NCBI RefSeq assembly: GCF_900411375.1
Contig: NZ_LS422985.1
Span: forward strand, 23,950-87,949
DNA from: Lentilactobacillus raoultii
Lineage (GTDB): Bacteria; Bacillota; Bacilli; Lactobacillales; Lactobacillaceae
DNA: 64,000 nt
Direction: 5' to 3'
Shown: positions 16,293-24,065 of the stretch, one piece after another
Position numbering within the stretch: the first letter of the stretch is position 1
How the letters are laid out: every line of letters begins with the position of its first letter
Translations under genes and position numbers: made by a program
Notes under the pieces: generated by a model
Databases searched by the model: none
Told to the model about the DNA's origin: nothing
What the model saw: the letters and a program-made list of their open reading frames with translations, nothing else

Positions 16293-17585
16293 TTATTGAG
16301 GTTCGTTGGGTTGTAAAAGGTACTTTTCGAATCGTTTGGCATCAACACCGTTTAACTCTGCGGTAATCACGGTGCCACTGTCACGATAGTCGGTTTTTAA
16401 AATGTTGGCATGATCATTAAGGTAGGAAACCAACTCACCCTTATCAAACGGAATTAACAACGAACGGGTTTGATAGTCTTTAAACACTTTTTCTTTAATC
16501 ATTTCGCCGAGGGCCTTTAGAGAAGCCGGGTCGGTTGCCGACATCACCAAATTGTCTCCCTCACGAGTCGGGTAGGTGACGGCCATTTTATCGGCCTTGT
16601 TAAGTGCGATAATCATCGGAATATGATCGACCCCAATCTCCTTTAACGTCTCTTCGGTAGTCTTAATCATCATTTCGCGATGCGGATCGGAGTTATCAAC
16701 AACTTGAATCAATAGGTCGGCGTTGGCTGCTTCGGCCAAGGTTGATTTAAACGCTTGAACCAATTGGTGGGGAAGTTGGCTGACAAAGCCGACGGTATCG
16801 CTGAGTAGAAAATGACGATGACCAGGTAACGCTAATTTTCGAACCGATGTGTCCAGCGTTGCAAACAGCATATCCTTGACCATGACTTGTTTATCGTCAT
16901 TGTCACTGTACAGGTTGATCATGCCATTCATGATCGTCGATTTGCCGGCGTTGGTGTAGCCTACCAAAGCTACCGTCGGCGTCTCGCTTCGATCACGTTG
17001 CTTTCGCTTGATCTGATCGGCTTTAGCGGCCTCTTTTAATTCGTGGTTAACGTGAGTAATCCGATTTTCCAAGGTTCGTCGGTTTAACTCATACTGTGAC
17101 TCACCGGCACCACGGTTGGTGAAGCCACCGCCGCTGCTGGTACCGGTTTGCTGATCAAGGCGTTGACTGGCACTGGTGTGCAGGCGGGGAAGTTGGTATT
17201 TTAATTTAGCCAACTCCACTTGTAGTTTTGCCTCACGTGACTGGGCCCGGTTGGCAAAAATTTCCAAGATCAGGCCGGTACGGTCAATAATACGAACTTT
17301 GGTGGCCTTTTCGATGTTTCGAATCTGGCTGGGAGAGAGTTCGTCGTTGGCGACAATTGTCTCAACACCATCATCGATCACTACTTGAGTAAGTTCTTCA
17401 ATTTTTCCTTTACCAAAGTAGGTTGCCGGATCCGGTTTATCTAATTTCTGAACCAGGGTTTCGACAACCTTCATGTGGTTGGCTTCAGCCAAGTTGTTTA
17501 GCTCGGTCATCGAATAATCGAAGCGGTTCGGATGTTGATTCAACCCGATCGTTACTACTGGTGTCAATGTTTGTGTTAAATCCAA
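16293..17585 (-). CDS. hflX: Ribosome-associated GTPase HflX
   Basis: A 430-residue GTPase that binds the 50S subunit and splits stalled or hibernating ribosomes, notably under heat or antibiotic stress. The N-terminal HflX domain contains 'YFGKGKIEEL' and the glycine-rich 'GTSSGGGFTNRGAGESQYELNRR'. The GTPase core shows G1 'GYTNAGKST', G3 'LSDTVGFV' and G4 'NKADK'. The start is a TTG at 17585, seven bases after AGAGGAGG; a TTG at 17615 lies upstream of that site. An extended -10 (TGC-TATAAT on the minus strand, TATAAT at 17615-17620) is just upstream, which also argues for the shorter form. Confidence 0.93.
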   Translation of the reverse strand: MDLTQTLTPVVTIGLNQHPNRFDYSMTELNNLAEANHMKVVETLVQKLDKPDPATYFGKGKIEELTQVVIDDGVETIVANDELSPSQIRNIEKATKVRIIDRTGLILEIFANRAQSREAKLQVELAKLKYQLPRLHTSASQRLDQQTGTSSGGGFTNRGAGESQYELNRRTLENRITHVNHELKEAAKADQIKRKQRDRSETPTVALVGYTNAGKSTIMNGMINLYSDNDDKQVMVKDMLFATLDTSVRKLALPGHRHFLLSDTVGFVSQLPHQLVQAFKSTLAEAANADLLIQVVDNSDPHREMMIKTTEETLKEIGVDHIPMIIALNKADKMAVTYPTREGDNLVMSATDPASLKALGEMIKEKVFKDYQTRSLLIPFDKGELVSYLNDHANILKTDYRDSGTVITAELNGVDAKRFEKYLLQPNEPQ

Positions 17586-17903
17586 ATGAGTTCCTCCTCT
17601 AAAGTTCGTGTTCAATTATAGCACACAAGTGTAAAAAAATAGTAGACAATTGTCCTTTTGACATCTAAATATCATTGAAAACGGTTGAGAGTCTCGAGAA
17701 TATTAAAATAAATAATCCCATTTTTTGAAAAACACTTCATTATATTCTAATGAAGTTGTTGAAAGATCTTAGTGAACTACTGATTTGGTTGGATTATCGT
17801 TCAATTTTGATTATCATAAATAGGCGTTGATTTTAATTAAATTTTAATCTAAAATGGAATTCGTTCACATTTTTACAATGACATAAACAAAGGGGCGGTA
17901 TTA
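17586..17903. promoter_or_regulatory. Divergent hflX/oppA1 promoter region
   Basis: Leftward: an extended -10 for hflX at 17615-17620. Rightward: the oppA1 promoter, -35 TTGATT (17827-17832), 17-base spacer, -10 TAAAAT (17850-17855). The spacer contains a duplicated TTTTAAT with 11-base period that recurs in the oppA3 and oppA4 promoters. No ORF, T-box or tRNA-like structure was seen. Confidence 0.7.
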
Positions 17904-19520
17904 ATGAAAATTGGTTCATTTATAAAGTTAGGTGGGATCACGGCACTTGCCGCGCTACTGTTAGCTGGTTGTGGTCAAAACAGTTCACAATCCAAAAAGA
18001 AAGAGTTGACTTGGGTCCAACAGAGTAACATGACCACGATGGATATTTCCAAGGTCACGGATCAAATTGGCGCCCAAACGTTGAATAACTCTAATGAAGG
18101 ATTATTGCGAATGGCCGAACATAACCGGGTAATTCCTGGTGTAGCTAAAAACTACACGGTTTCAAAGGATGGTAAGACCTGGACATTTAATCTGCGCCAT
18201 TCCAAGTGGAGTGACGGCACGCCAGTTACTGCTAAGGACTTTGTTTATTCCTGGCGGCGAACGGTTAACCCAAAGACGGCCGGTCAATATGCGTACATAT
18301 TCATGAATATCAAAAATGCTGCCAAAATCAACGCTGGTAAGCTTTCACCAACTAAACTCGGCGTCAGAGCGGATGGTAACTATCGGTTAGTGGTGACGTT
18401 GAAGAAACCACAAAGCTACTTTAAATATCTGGTTGCCGATGTTGAGTTTTTCCCACAAAAAGCATCAACGGTTAAGAAATACGGCCAAAAATATGGTACA
18501 ACCAGCAAGGCCATGGTTTATAACGGACCATTTAAGATGACTGGTTGGACCGGTACCAACGACACTTGGCATTTAGTCAAGAATCCACGCTATTGGAATG
18601 CTAAGCAGGTTAAATTGGATAAAGTTAACTTCCGGGTTATTAAGACGCCTGAAACTTTCTTGAATGAATATCAAGACAACAAGGTTCAGGTAACACCGCT
18701 AAGTGGTCAACAAGTCAAGCAGTATCGCACCAACAAAGATTATGTTTTGAGAAGCAATGCGGCCACCTGGTACTTGGAAATGAATCAGCATAAGTACAAG
18801 TTCTTCCGAAATGTTAACATAAGAAAGGCGTTGTCGCTAACAATTGATCGAAAGCAGTTTACCGGTAAAGTGTTAGCCGATGGGTCGATGCCGGCCAAGG
18901 GCTTTGTTGCAGCTGATATGTCGACTCGAAACGGTCAGGATTACGCTGATGCGGCTTATGAAAAGGGTGCGGTTGCATCAAACTTGACATTGGCCAAAAA
19001 ATATTGGGCCAAGGGATTGAAGCAGACTGGTAAGAAATCAGTATCTTTTAACCTGATGGCTGATGATACCGATGCCGGTAAAAAAACAACTGAATACCTG
19101 CAAAGCCGTTTCACTAAGCTACCGGGATTAAAGATCACCAATCAAAATATTCCTTATAAGACTCGGCTGGCCCGGTCACAAGATGGCCAGTTCGATATGG
19201 TCGTCACAGAATGGATTGCCGACTTCCCTGATCCAATTACCTTCCTGCAGTTAATGCAGTCAAATAATGCTTACAATAATGGGCCGTGGCAAAACAAGAC
19301 TTATGATAAACTGACTACCGATGCTGAAGGTAAGGATGCTAATCGGCCAGCCGCCCGGTGGCGTGACATGGTCAAAGCCGGTAAGCTGCTTGCTAATCAA
19401 GAAGGGGTCATTCCGCTGTATCAACAGGCACAACCTCAACTGGTCAAACCGGGTGTCAAAGGGATTCAATCATTCCCAACGGCGCCACTTTGGGATTGGC
19501 GCAACGTCACTGTTAAGTAA
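17904..19520 (+). CDS. oppA: Oligopeptide ABC transporter, substrate-binding lipoprotein (copy 1)
   Basis: A 538-residue family-5 solute-binding protein that captures extracellular peptides for the Opp importer. It has a lipoprotein signal with lipobox 'LAGC' (about residues 21-24). The family signature is 'WTFNLRHSKWSDGTPVTAKDFVYSWRR'-like sequence near 90-115, and the C-terminus ends 'WDWRNVTVK'. It is the first of four tandem paralogues (17.9-25.7 kb) upstream of a single oppBCDF. It has its own sigma-A promoter and terminator, so it is expressed separately. The ATG follows GGGGCGG. Peptide preference probably differs between copies but cannot be read from sequence. Confidence 0.92.
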   Translation: MKIGSFIKLGGITALAALLLAGCGQNSSQSKKKELTWVQQSNMTTMDISKVTDQIGAQTLNNSNEGLLRMAEHNRVIPGVAKNYTVSKDGKTWTFNLRHSKWSDGTPVTAKDFVYSWRRTVNPKTAGQYAYIFMNIKNAAKINAGKLSPTKLGVRADGNYRLVVTLKKPQSYFKYLVADVEFFPQKASTVKKYGQKYGTTSKAMVYNGPFKMTGWTGTNDTWHLVKNPRYWNAKQVKLDKVNFRVIKTPETFLNEYQDNKVQVTPLSGQQVKQYRTNKDYVLRSNAATWYLEMNQHKYKFFRNVNIRKALSLTIDRKQFTGKVLADGSMPAKGFVAADMSTRNGQDYADAAYEKGAVASNLTLAKKYWAKGLKQTGKKSVSFNLMADDTDAGKKTTEYLQSRFTKLPGLKITNQNIPYKTRLARSQDGQFDMVVTEWIADFPDPITFLQLMQSNNAYNNGPWQNKTYDKLTTDAEGKDANRPAARWRDMVKAGKLLANQEGVIPLYQQAQPQLVKPGVKGIQSFPTAPLWDWRNVTVK

Positions 19521-19618
19521 CGATTGGTGCGCTTCAGGCTGGTCAATTGAAAAATCAAATCAATTTGGTTGGGAACCGGTTCTGATTGTGCTCGGTTGAA
19601 ATTAATAGAACGTTTGTG

Positions 19619-19656
19619 AAAAATGTCTCGTCACGTTAAAGTGGTGGGACATTTTT
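19619..19656 (+). terminator. Terminator of oppA copy 1
   Basis: AAAATGTCTC pairs with GGGACATTTT (one G-U) and ends in T-run, about 100 bases after the stop codon. Confidence 0.8.
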
Positions 19657-19726
19657 AGTTGATTTGGTGATTAAAAAATGCTCGAAAGATTATCGTGCCA
19701 CCGGATCTCCAAACAAAAATTATCAA

Positions 19727-19755
19727 TTGATGAATGAAAAGTAATCGTTTAAAAT
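19727..19755 (+). promoter_or_regulatory. Promoter of oppA copy 2
   Basis: -35 TTGATG (19727-19732) and -10 TAAAAT (19750-19755) are separated by 17 bases. Unlike the other three oppA promoters, the spacer lacks the paired TTTTAAT motif, so this copy may be regulated differently. Confidence 0.6.
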
Positions 19756-19848
19756 TTAAGTTATCCGCTGTTGCATTTAGCGGTTAGTGAGTTAAAGGGG
19801 AGCAAGGGGCCGGTTAGGGAGCGGCCTCCAAAATGAGGAGTGGGTATT

Positions 19849-21474
19849 TTGAAGAAGACAAAACAGGTGATTCGATTGAGCGGTGTGGCAGTCACACTCG
19901 GGTTATTGCTAATCGGGTGTGGGAACCGAAGCTCTAGCAACGGTAAAAAGCAGCCGATTACTTGGATGCAGACGAGTGAATTATCCTCAATGGATATTTC
20001 CAAAATGACCGATATGATCTCAGACACGACACTGAACGGCACTAATGAGGGCCTGCTTCGAGTTGTTAAGGGTAATCGGCTGATCCCAGGGGTGGCTAAG
20101 AATTACCATGTGTCAAAGGATGGCTTAACGTGGACGTTTAATCTGCGGCATTCGAAGTGGAGTGATGGCACACCGGTGACGGCCAAAGACTTCATTTATT
20201 CCTGGCAGCGAACGGTGACACCGAAGACCGCCGGCGAGTTTGCCTATACGTTTGATCATATTCGCAATGCCAAGGCAATTAATGCTGGCAAGCTGGCCCC
20301 AACCAAATTAGGGGTCAGTGCACCAAACCCGTATCGGCTGGTGGTGCACTTAACGAAGCCACAGAGTTATTTTAAATATTTGGTATCGCAGGCCTATTTC
20401 TTCCCGCAAAAGGCTGCCGCAGTGAAAAAGTTCGGCTCTAAATACGGCACCACTAGCCAGGACATGGTTTATAACGGGCCGTTTAAGTTGACCGGCTGGA
20501 CCGGTACTAATGATACGTGGAAGTTGGTCAAAAATAATCAGTATTGGCATAAATCCGCTGTCAAACCTAATCAAATCAATTTCCAAGTGGAAAAGGATCC
20601 ATCCACTGTGATTAATCAATATCAACGAGACAAACTTGATGTGGCAACCCTCAGTGGTCAGCAGGTTCAACAGTATCGTCATAACCGGCAGCTGCATATT
20701 CGTAAAAATGCCCAAATGTGGTTTCTCGAGATGAACCAGAAGCGCGAGCCATTTTTCCGGAATCGTCAAATCAGAAAAGCCCTATCGATGATGATTAATC
20801 GCCAACAATTTACCAGCAAGGTGTTGGCTGACGGCTCAACGCCTTCAAAGGACTTTGTGGCTTTGGGGTTAGGCAGCCGAAATGGCCGACAGTTCGCAGA
20901 TCAGGCTTACGTCAAATCAGCCGTGACCCAAAATGTTGCTAAGGCTAAGCGTTTGTGGGCAGCCGGTTTAAAACAGACTGGTCGAAAGAAAGTGACGTAT
21001 AATTTGCTGGCTGATGACACTGATGCGGGTAAACGAAGCGCTGAATTTATTCAAAGTGAATTGGAAAAGTTACCTGGATTTAAAGTAACGGTGACTAATC
21101 TGCCGTTTAAAACTCGGCTGACGCGTTCATCCAACGGCCAATTCGATATGGTTCTCAGCAGTTGGACTGGGGATTATCCAGATCCAATGACGTCGCTATC
21201 AAACATGACATCACATAGTTCTTACAATAATGGTAAGTGGACTAATCATCGTTATGATCATTTGATCGATTTAGCAGAAGGTCGGGATGCCAACCGGCCA
21301 CAACAGCGATGGCAGGATATGATTCAAGCCGAAAAGGTTTTGGCAGCCGATGAAGGAGTGGTGCCACTTTATCAGGCGGCTGTGCCACAGCTGGTTAAGC
21401 CGGACGTTAAGGGGATTCAATTCTTCCCCGAATCACCGGAATGGGATTGGCAACAGCTTGAACGAAAGGGTTAA
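19849..21474 (+). CDS. oppA: Oligopeptide ABC transporter, substrate-binding lipoprotein (copy 2)
   Basis: A 541-residue paralogue of the preceding binding protein, with lipobox 'LIGC', the same family-5 signature ('HSKWSDGTPVTAKDFIYSW') and a conserved 'YNGPFKLTGWTGTNDTW' core. The TTG at 19849, eight bases after AGGAG, is the likely start; an in-frame GTG at 19840 overlaps that site. It is visibly more GC-rich than copy 3: one line of 60 bases counted by hand (20641-20700) has 31 G+C. It has its own promoter, without the shared motif, and its own terminator. This is the most divergent of the four copies in regulation and composition. Confidence 0.9.
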   Translation: MKKTKQVIRLSGVAVTLGLLLIGCGNRSSSNGKKQPITWMQTSELSSMDISKMTDMISDTTLNGTNEGLLRVVKGNRLIPGVAKNYHVSKDGLTWTFNLRHSKWSDGTPVTAKDFIYSWQRTVTPKTAGEFAYTFDHIRNAKAINAGKLAPTKLGVSAPNPYRLVVHLTKPQSYFKYLVSQAYFFPQKAAAVKKFGSKYGTTSQDMVYNGPFKLTGWTGTNDTWKLVKNNQYWHKSAVKPNQINFQVEKDPSTVINQYQRDKLDVATLSGQQVQQYRHNRQLHIRKNAQMWFLEMNQKREPFFRNRQIRKALSMMINRQQFTSKVLADGSTPSKDFVALGLGSRNGRQFADQAYVKSAVTQNVAKAKRLWAAGLKQTGRKKVTYNLLADDTDAGKRSAEFIQSELEKLPGFKVTVTNLPFKTRLTRSSNGQFDMVLSSWTGDYPDPMTSLSNMTSHSSYNNGKWTNHRYDHLIDLAEGRDANRPQQRWQDMIQAEKVLAADEGVVPLYQAAVPQLVKPDVKGIQFFPESPEWDWQQLERKG

Positions 21475-21504
21475 TAAAACAAGACTAACAAATTAATGCG
21501 TTTT

Positions 21505-21540
21505 GAAGGTTAAGGTAGTGAAAGCTGCCTTGGCCTTTTT
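21505..21540 (+). terminator. Terminator of oppA copy 2
   Basis: AAGGTTAAGGTAG pairs with CTGCCTTGGCCTT around a short loop and is followed by TTT. Confidence 0.75.
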
Positions 21541-21712
21541 ATAATTGCAAAGTTTTTAAACCGATGCTCATTATTTAGGAAGCAAAATGAAAAATACGTG
21601 TGATTGATGGTTTAAAACAGTCTTTCAAAAAGATCAAGGGGCGAATTAAAACCCATTAAATCAAGGAAATTAATGAATTTTGAAAATAATGAGCAAAAAG
21701 TTAACTAACGCA

Positions 21713-21741
21713 TTGCTTTTAATGGATTTTTAATCTAATAT
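21713..21741 (+). promoter_or_regulatory. Promoter of oppA copy 3 with paired TTTTAAT motif
   Basis: -35 TTGCTT (21713-21718), 17-base spacer, -10 TAATAT (21736-21741). The spacer holds TTTTAAT-N4-TTTTAAT, identical in layout to the oppA1 and oppA4 promoters. Confidence 0.65.
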
Positions 21742-21791
21742 GGATATGTATTATTTGAGAGTAAAAATATATTGAAGGGGAGTTACGTGAT

Positions 21792-23414
21792 ATGAAAATT
21801 AGTTCAGTTGCGAAACTTGGCGGAGTAGTATTACTCTCCGCGTTGGTATTAGCGGGGTGTGGTAGTAAATCGTCACAGTCAGGTTCAAGTAAACAGAAGT
21901 TGAATTGGATGACGCCGACTACTATTTCGACCATGGATCCATCAAAGTCAACTGATTTATATTCTGGCCAAATGATTAATGCTACTGGTGAAGGCTTGCT
22001 GAGAATGCAAAAAAATAACAAAGTTGAACCTGGGGTAGCTAAGAACTATTCCGTTTCAAAAGATGGTAAAACTTGGACCTTTAATTTACGCCATTCTAAA
22101 TGGAGTGATGGGTCGCCGGTTACCGCTAAAGATTTTGTATTTTCATGGCAGCGAACAGTAAATCCTAAGACAGCTTCACAGTATGCTTACATATTTAACA
22201 ATGTGCAAAACGCAACGAAAATTGAAGCCGGTAAGCTGTCGCCTTCGAAACTTGGCGTTAAGGCCGATGGTAATTATAAGTTGGTAGTTCACCTTGACAA
22301 GCCGCAGAGTTACTTTAAATATATGGTTTCACAAGGTTATTATTTCCCAGAAAAGCAATCTGCAGTGAAGAAGTATGGCTCTGGATATGCTACTAATGCT
22401 AATAAAAATGTTTACAATGGTCCATTTTTGTTAAAGGGTTGGACTGGTACGAATGATACTTGGCATTTGGTAAAAAACAGTAAATATTGGAATGCCAAAA
22501 ATATCAAATTACAACGCTTGAATTTCCAGGCAATTAAGGATCCTTCCACTGCTCTTAACAGTTATCAGAGTAATAAGTTGAACTTTACGACTTTGAACGG
22601 AACTCAAGTAAAACAATATAAGAATAATAAGGATTATCACGTTTATAAAGAAGCTTCAACTTTCTTCTTGGAAATGAACGAGAAAAAAGACCCCATCTTT
22701 AAGAATAGAAATATTCGGCGAGCAATTTCTTTGGCAATTGATCGAAATCAATTTGTTAACAAGGTCTTAGCAGATGGTTCTCAAGCACCTAAAGGTTACG
22801 TAGCAGATGGAATGTCGCAGAAAAATGGAAAAGACTTTGCTGATGAATCTTATGTTAAAGATGCCGTTTCATATAATTTGACACAGGCAAAGAAACTTTG
22901 GGCAAAGGGGTTAAAAGAAACTGGCAAAAAGAATGTTTCATTTGGATTGATGTCAGATGATACGGATACTGCTAAGCGAAGCACGGAATTTATTCAAAGC
23001 CAGCTATCCAAACTTCCCGGATTAAAGATTACAAATTCTAATGTGCCACTTAAGAATCGTTTAAGCCGTTCACAAAATGGTCAATTTGATCTTGTTATTT
23101 CTGGTTGGATTGCTGACTATCCAGATCCAAGTAATTTCCTTGATCTGTTTACTTCTAATAATTCTTACAATAATGGTAAGTGGAAGAATGCAAAATATGA
23201 TGCCTTGGTTAAAAAATACCAGTCCACAGATGCTAATAACGAAAGTGCTCGATGGAATGATATGATTCAAGCTGAAAAGCTTTTAATGAACGATCAAGGA
23301 ATTGTTCCACTTTATCAACAAGGGCAATCGACTTTAATGAATTCTAAAGTTAAGGGCGTTCAGTTCTTACCAACGTCACCAGAATGGGATTGGACAAAAA
23401 CTTCAATTAAATAA
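21792..23414 (+). CDS. oppA: Oligopeptide ABC transporter, substrate-binding lipoprotein (copy 3)
   Basis: A 540-residue family-5 peptide-binding lipoprotein with lipobox 'LAGC' and the 'HSKWSDGSPVTAKDFVFSW' signature. Its N-terminus is very close to copy 4 ('CGSKSSQSGS' in both), so these two are the youngest pair. Its base composition is clearly lower in G+C than its neighbours: the 60-base line 22621-22680 has 18 G+C by hand count. A 254-bp inverted-repeat element is inserted so that its target duplication TTAAATAA includes the stop codon; the encoded protein is unchanged but the gene is separated from its terminator. The ATG follows GAAGGGGAG. Confidence 0.91.
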   Translation: MKISSVAKLGGVVLLSALVLAGCGSKSSQSGSSKQKLNWMTPTTISTMDPSKSTDLYSGQMINATGEGLLRMQKNNKVEPGVAKNYSVSKDGKTWTFNLRHSKWSDGSPVTAKDFVFSWQRTVNPKTASQYAYIFNNVQNATKIEAGKLSPSKLGVKADGNYKLVVHLDKPQSYFKYMVSQGYYFPEKQSAVKKYGSGYATNANKNVYNGPFLLKGWTGTNDTWHLVKNSKYWNAKNIKLQRLNFQAIKDPSTALNSYQSNKLNFTTLNGTQVKQYKNNKDYHVYKEASTFFLEMNEKKDPIFKNRNIRRAISLAIDRNQFVNKVLADGSQAPKGYVADGMSQKNGKDFADESYVKDAVSYNLTQAKKLWAKGLKETGKKNVSFGLMSDDTDTAKRSTEFIQSQLSKLPGLKITNSNVPLKNRLSRSQNGQFDLVISGWIADYPDPSNFLDLFTSNNSYNNGKWKNAKYDALVKKYQSTDANNESARWNDMIQAEKLLMNDQGIVPLYQQGQSTLMNSKVKGVQFLPTSPEWDWTKTSIK

Positions 23415-23676
23415 CTGAAACTTGAAAGCTAAAAATTAACCGAACACCTTAGTCGTCCTGGAATAATCCGTCAGAAAATGGAAATTCAAGCTGACACTAA
23501 TTCCCTGGTCAAAACGGCCGGTAGATGCGTGAGAAAATGGCAGCACTCCTTTGTATCTTTCTTTTGTCAATTAAAGTATACAGCGCAGGAGCCCTTGCGT
23601 TTTAATTTTGATCAGAAAAAGCCAAAAATCACGCAATATTGAAGTGATTTTTAGCTTTCAAGTTTCAGTTAAATAA
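23407..23676. mobile_element. MITE-like element (254 bp) with 8-bp target duplication
   Basis: The element spans 23415-23668. Its ends are perfect 22-bp inverted repeats beginning CTGAAACTTG (23415-23436 and 23647-23668). It is flanked directly by TTAAATAA on both sides (23407-23414 and 23669-23676), an 8-bp target duplication. Removing one duplication plus the element restores a sequence like that after oppA copy 4 (AATTAAATAACTT). The interior has no transposase ORF, so it is non-autonomous. An 8-bp duplication fits several IS families (for example ISL3, IS6, IS256, IS66, IS1595); the parent is unknown. Confidence 0.85.
23625..23652 (+). other. Hairpin near the right end of the MITE
   Basis: AAAAATCAC pairs perfectly with GTGATTTTT across an 11-base loop. 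With the T-run in the right arm this could act as a terminator for oppA copy 3 that travelled in with the element. Function not shown. Confidence 0.45.
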
Positions 23677-23692
23677 CTTAATTACCTAAGTT

Positions 23693-23731
23693 AAAAGGAT
23701 CGAGGATAGCTTGAAATTCTCGACCCTTTTT
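23693..23731 (+). terminator. Original terminator of oppA copy 3
   Basis: AAAAGGATCGAG pairs with CTCGACCCTTTT (one mismatch) and ends in T-run. It lies downstream of the MITE, showing that the element separated gene and terminator. Confidence 0.75.
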
Positions 23732-24065
23732 CTTATTATCTTAAGGATTCCTTTGTCTACCAAGAGCGACTCTGTGAATGTCAGTAGCCAAAATTAATTT
23801 TAAAAACGTTTTAATTAGTGTCCCAAAGCGAAACTATCATTTAAAATCAAATTTTATAACTTTCTTTTATAAATTATTTTTGTGATTTGGAATTTTAAAA
23901 GCCTTGGTTATCAGTGGTTTGTGGTTGCTAAAAGCTCACAAACTCATGTATGGCAGTCTCGTGAGGGTGGTTTAATTCACCAATGTATTGCTTTTAATAA
24001 AGTTTTAATTTAAAATATATTCATTGCCGAGTTAGTCAAAAATATATTGAAGGGAAGTATTCACG
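23732..24065 (+). promoter_or_regulatory. Intergenic region and promoter of oppA copy 4
   Basis: Mostly AT-rich with no ORF. A palindromic AAAACGTTTT near 23810 resembles only a cre core. The promoter is clear: -35 TTGCTT (23988-23993), 17-base spacer with TTTTAAT-N4-TTTTAAT, -10 TAAAAT (24011-24016). Confidence 0.65.

Noticed and set aside
17640..17900. T-box or riboswitch before the opp cluster
   Set aside because: The promoter lies only ~50 bases from the start codon, leaving no room for a structured leader.
23805..23822. cre site in the region before oppA copy 4
   Set aside because: Only the AAAACGTTTT core is present; the flanking T-G and C-A of the consensus are missing and it is ~180 bases from the promoter.
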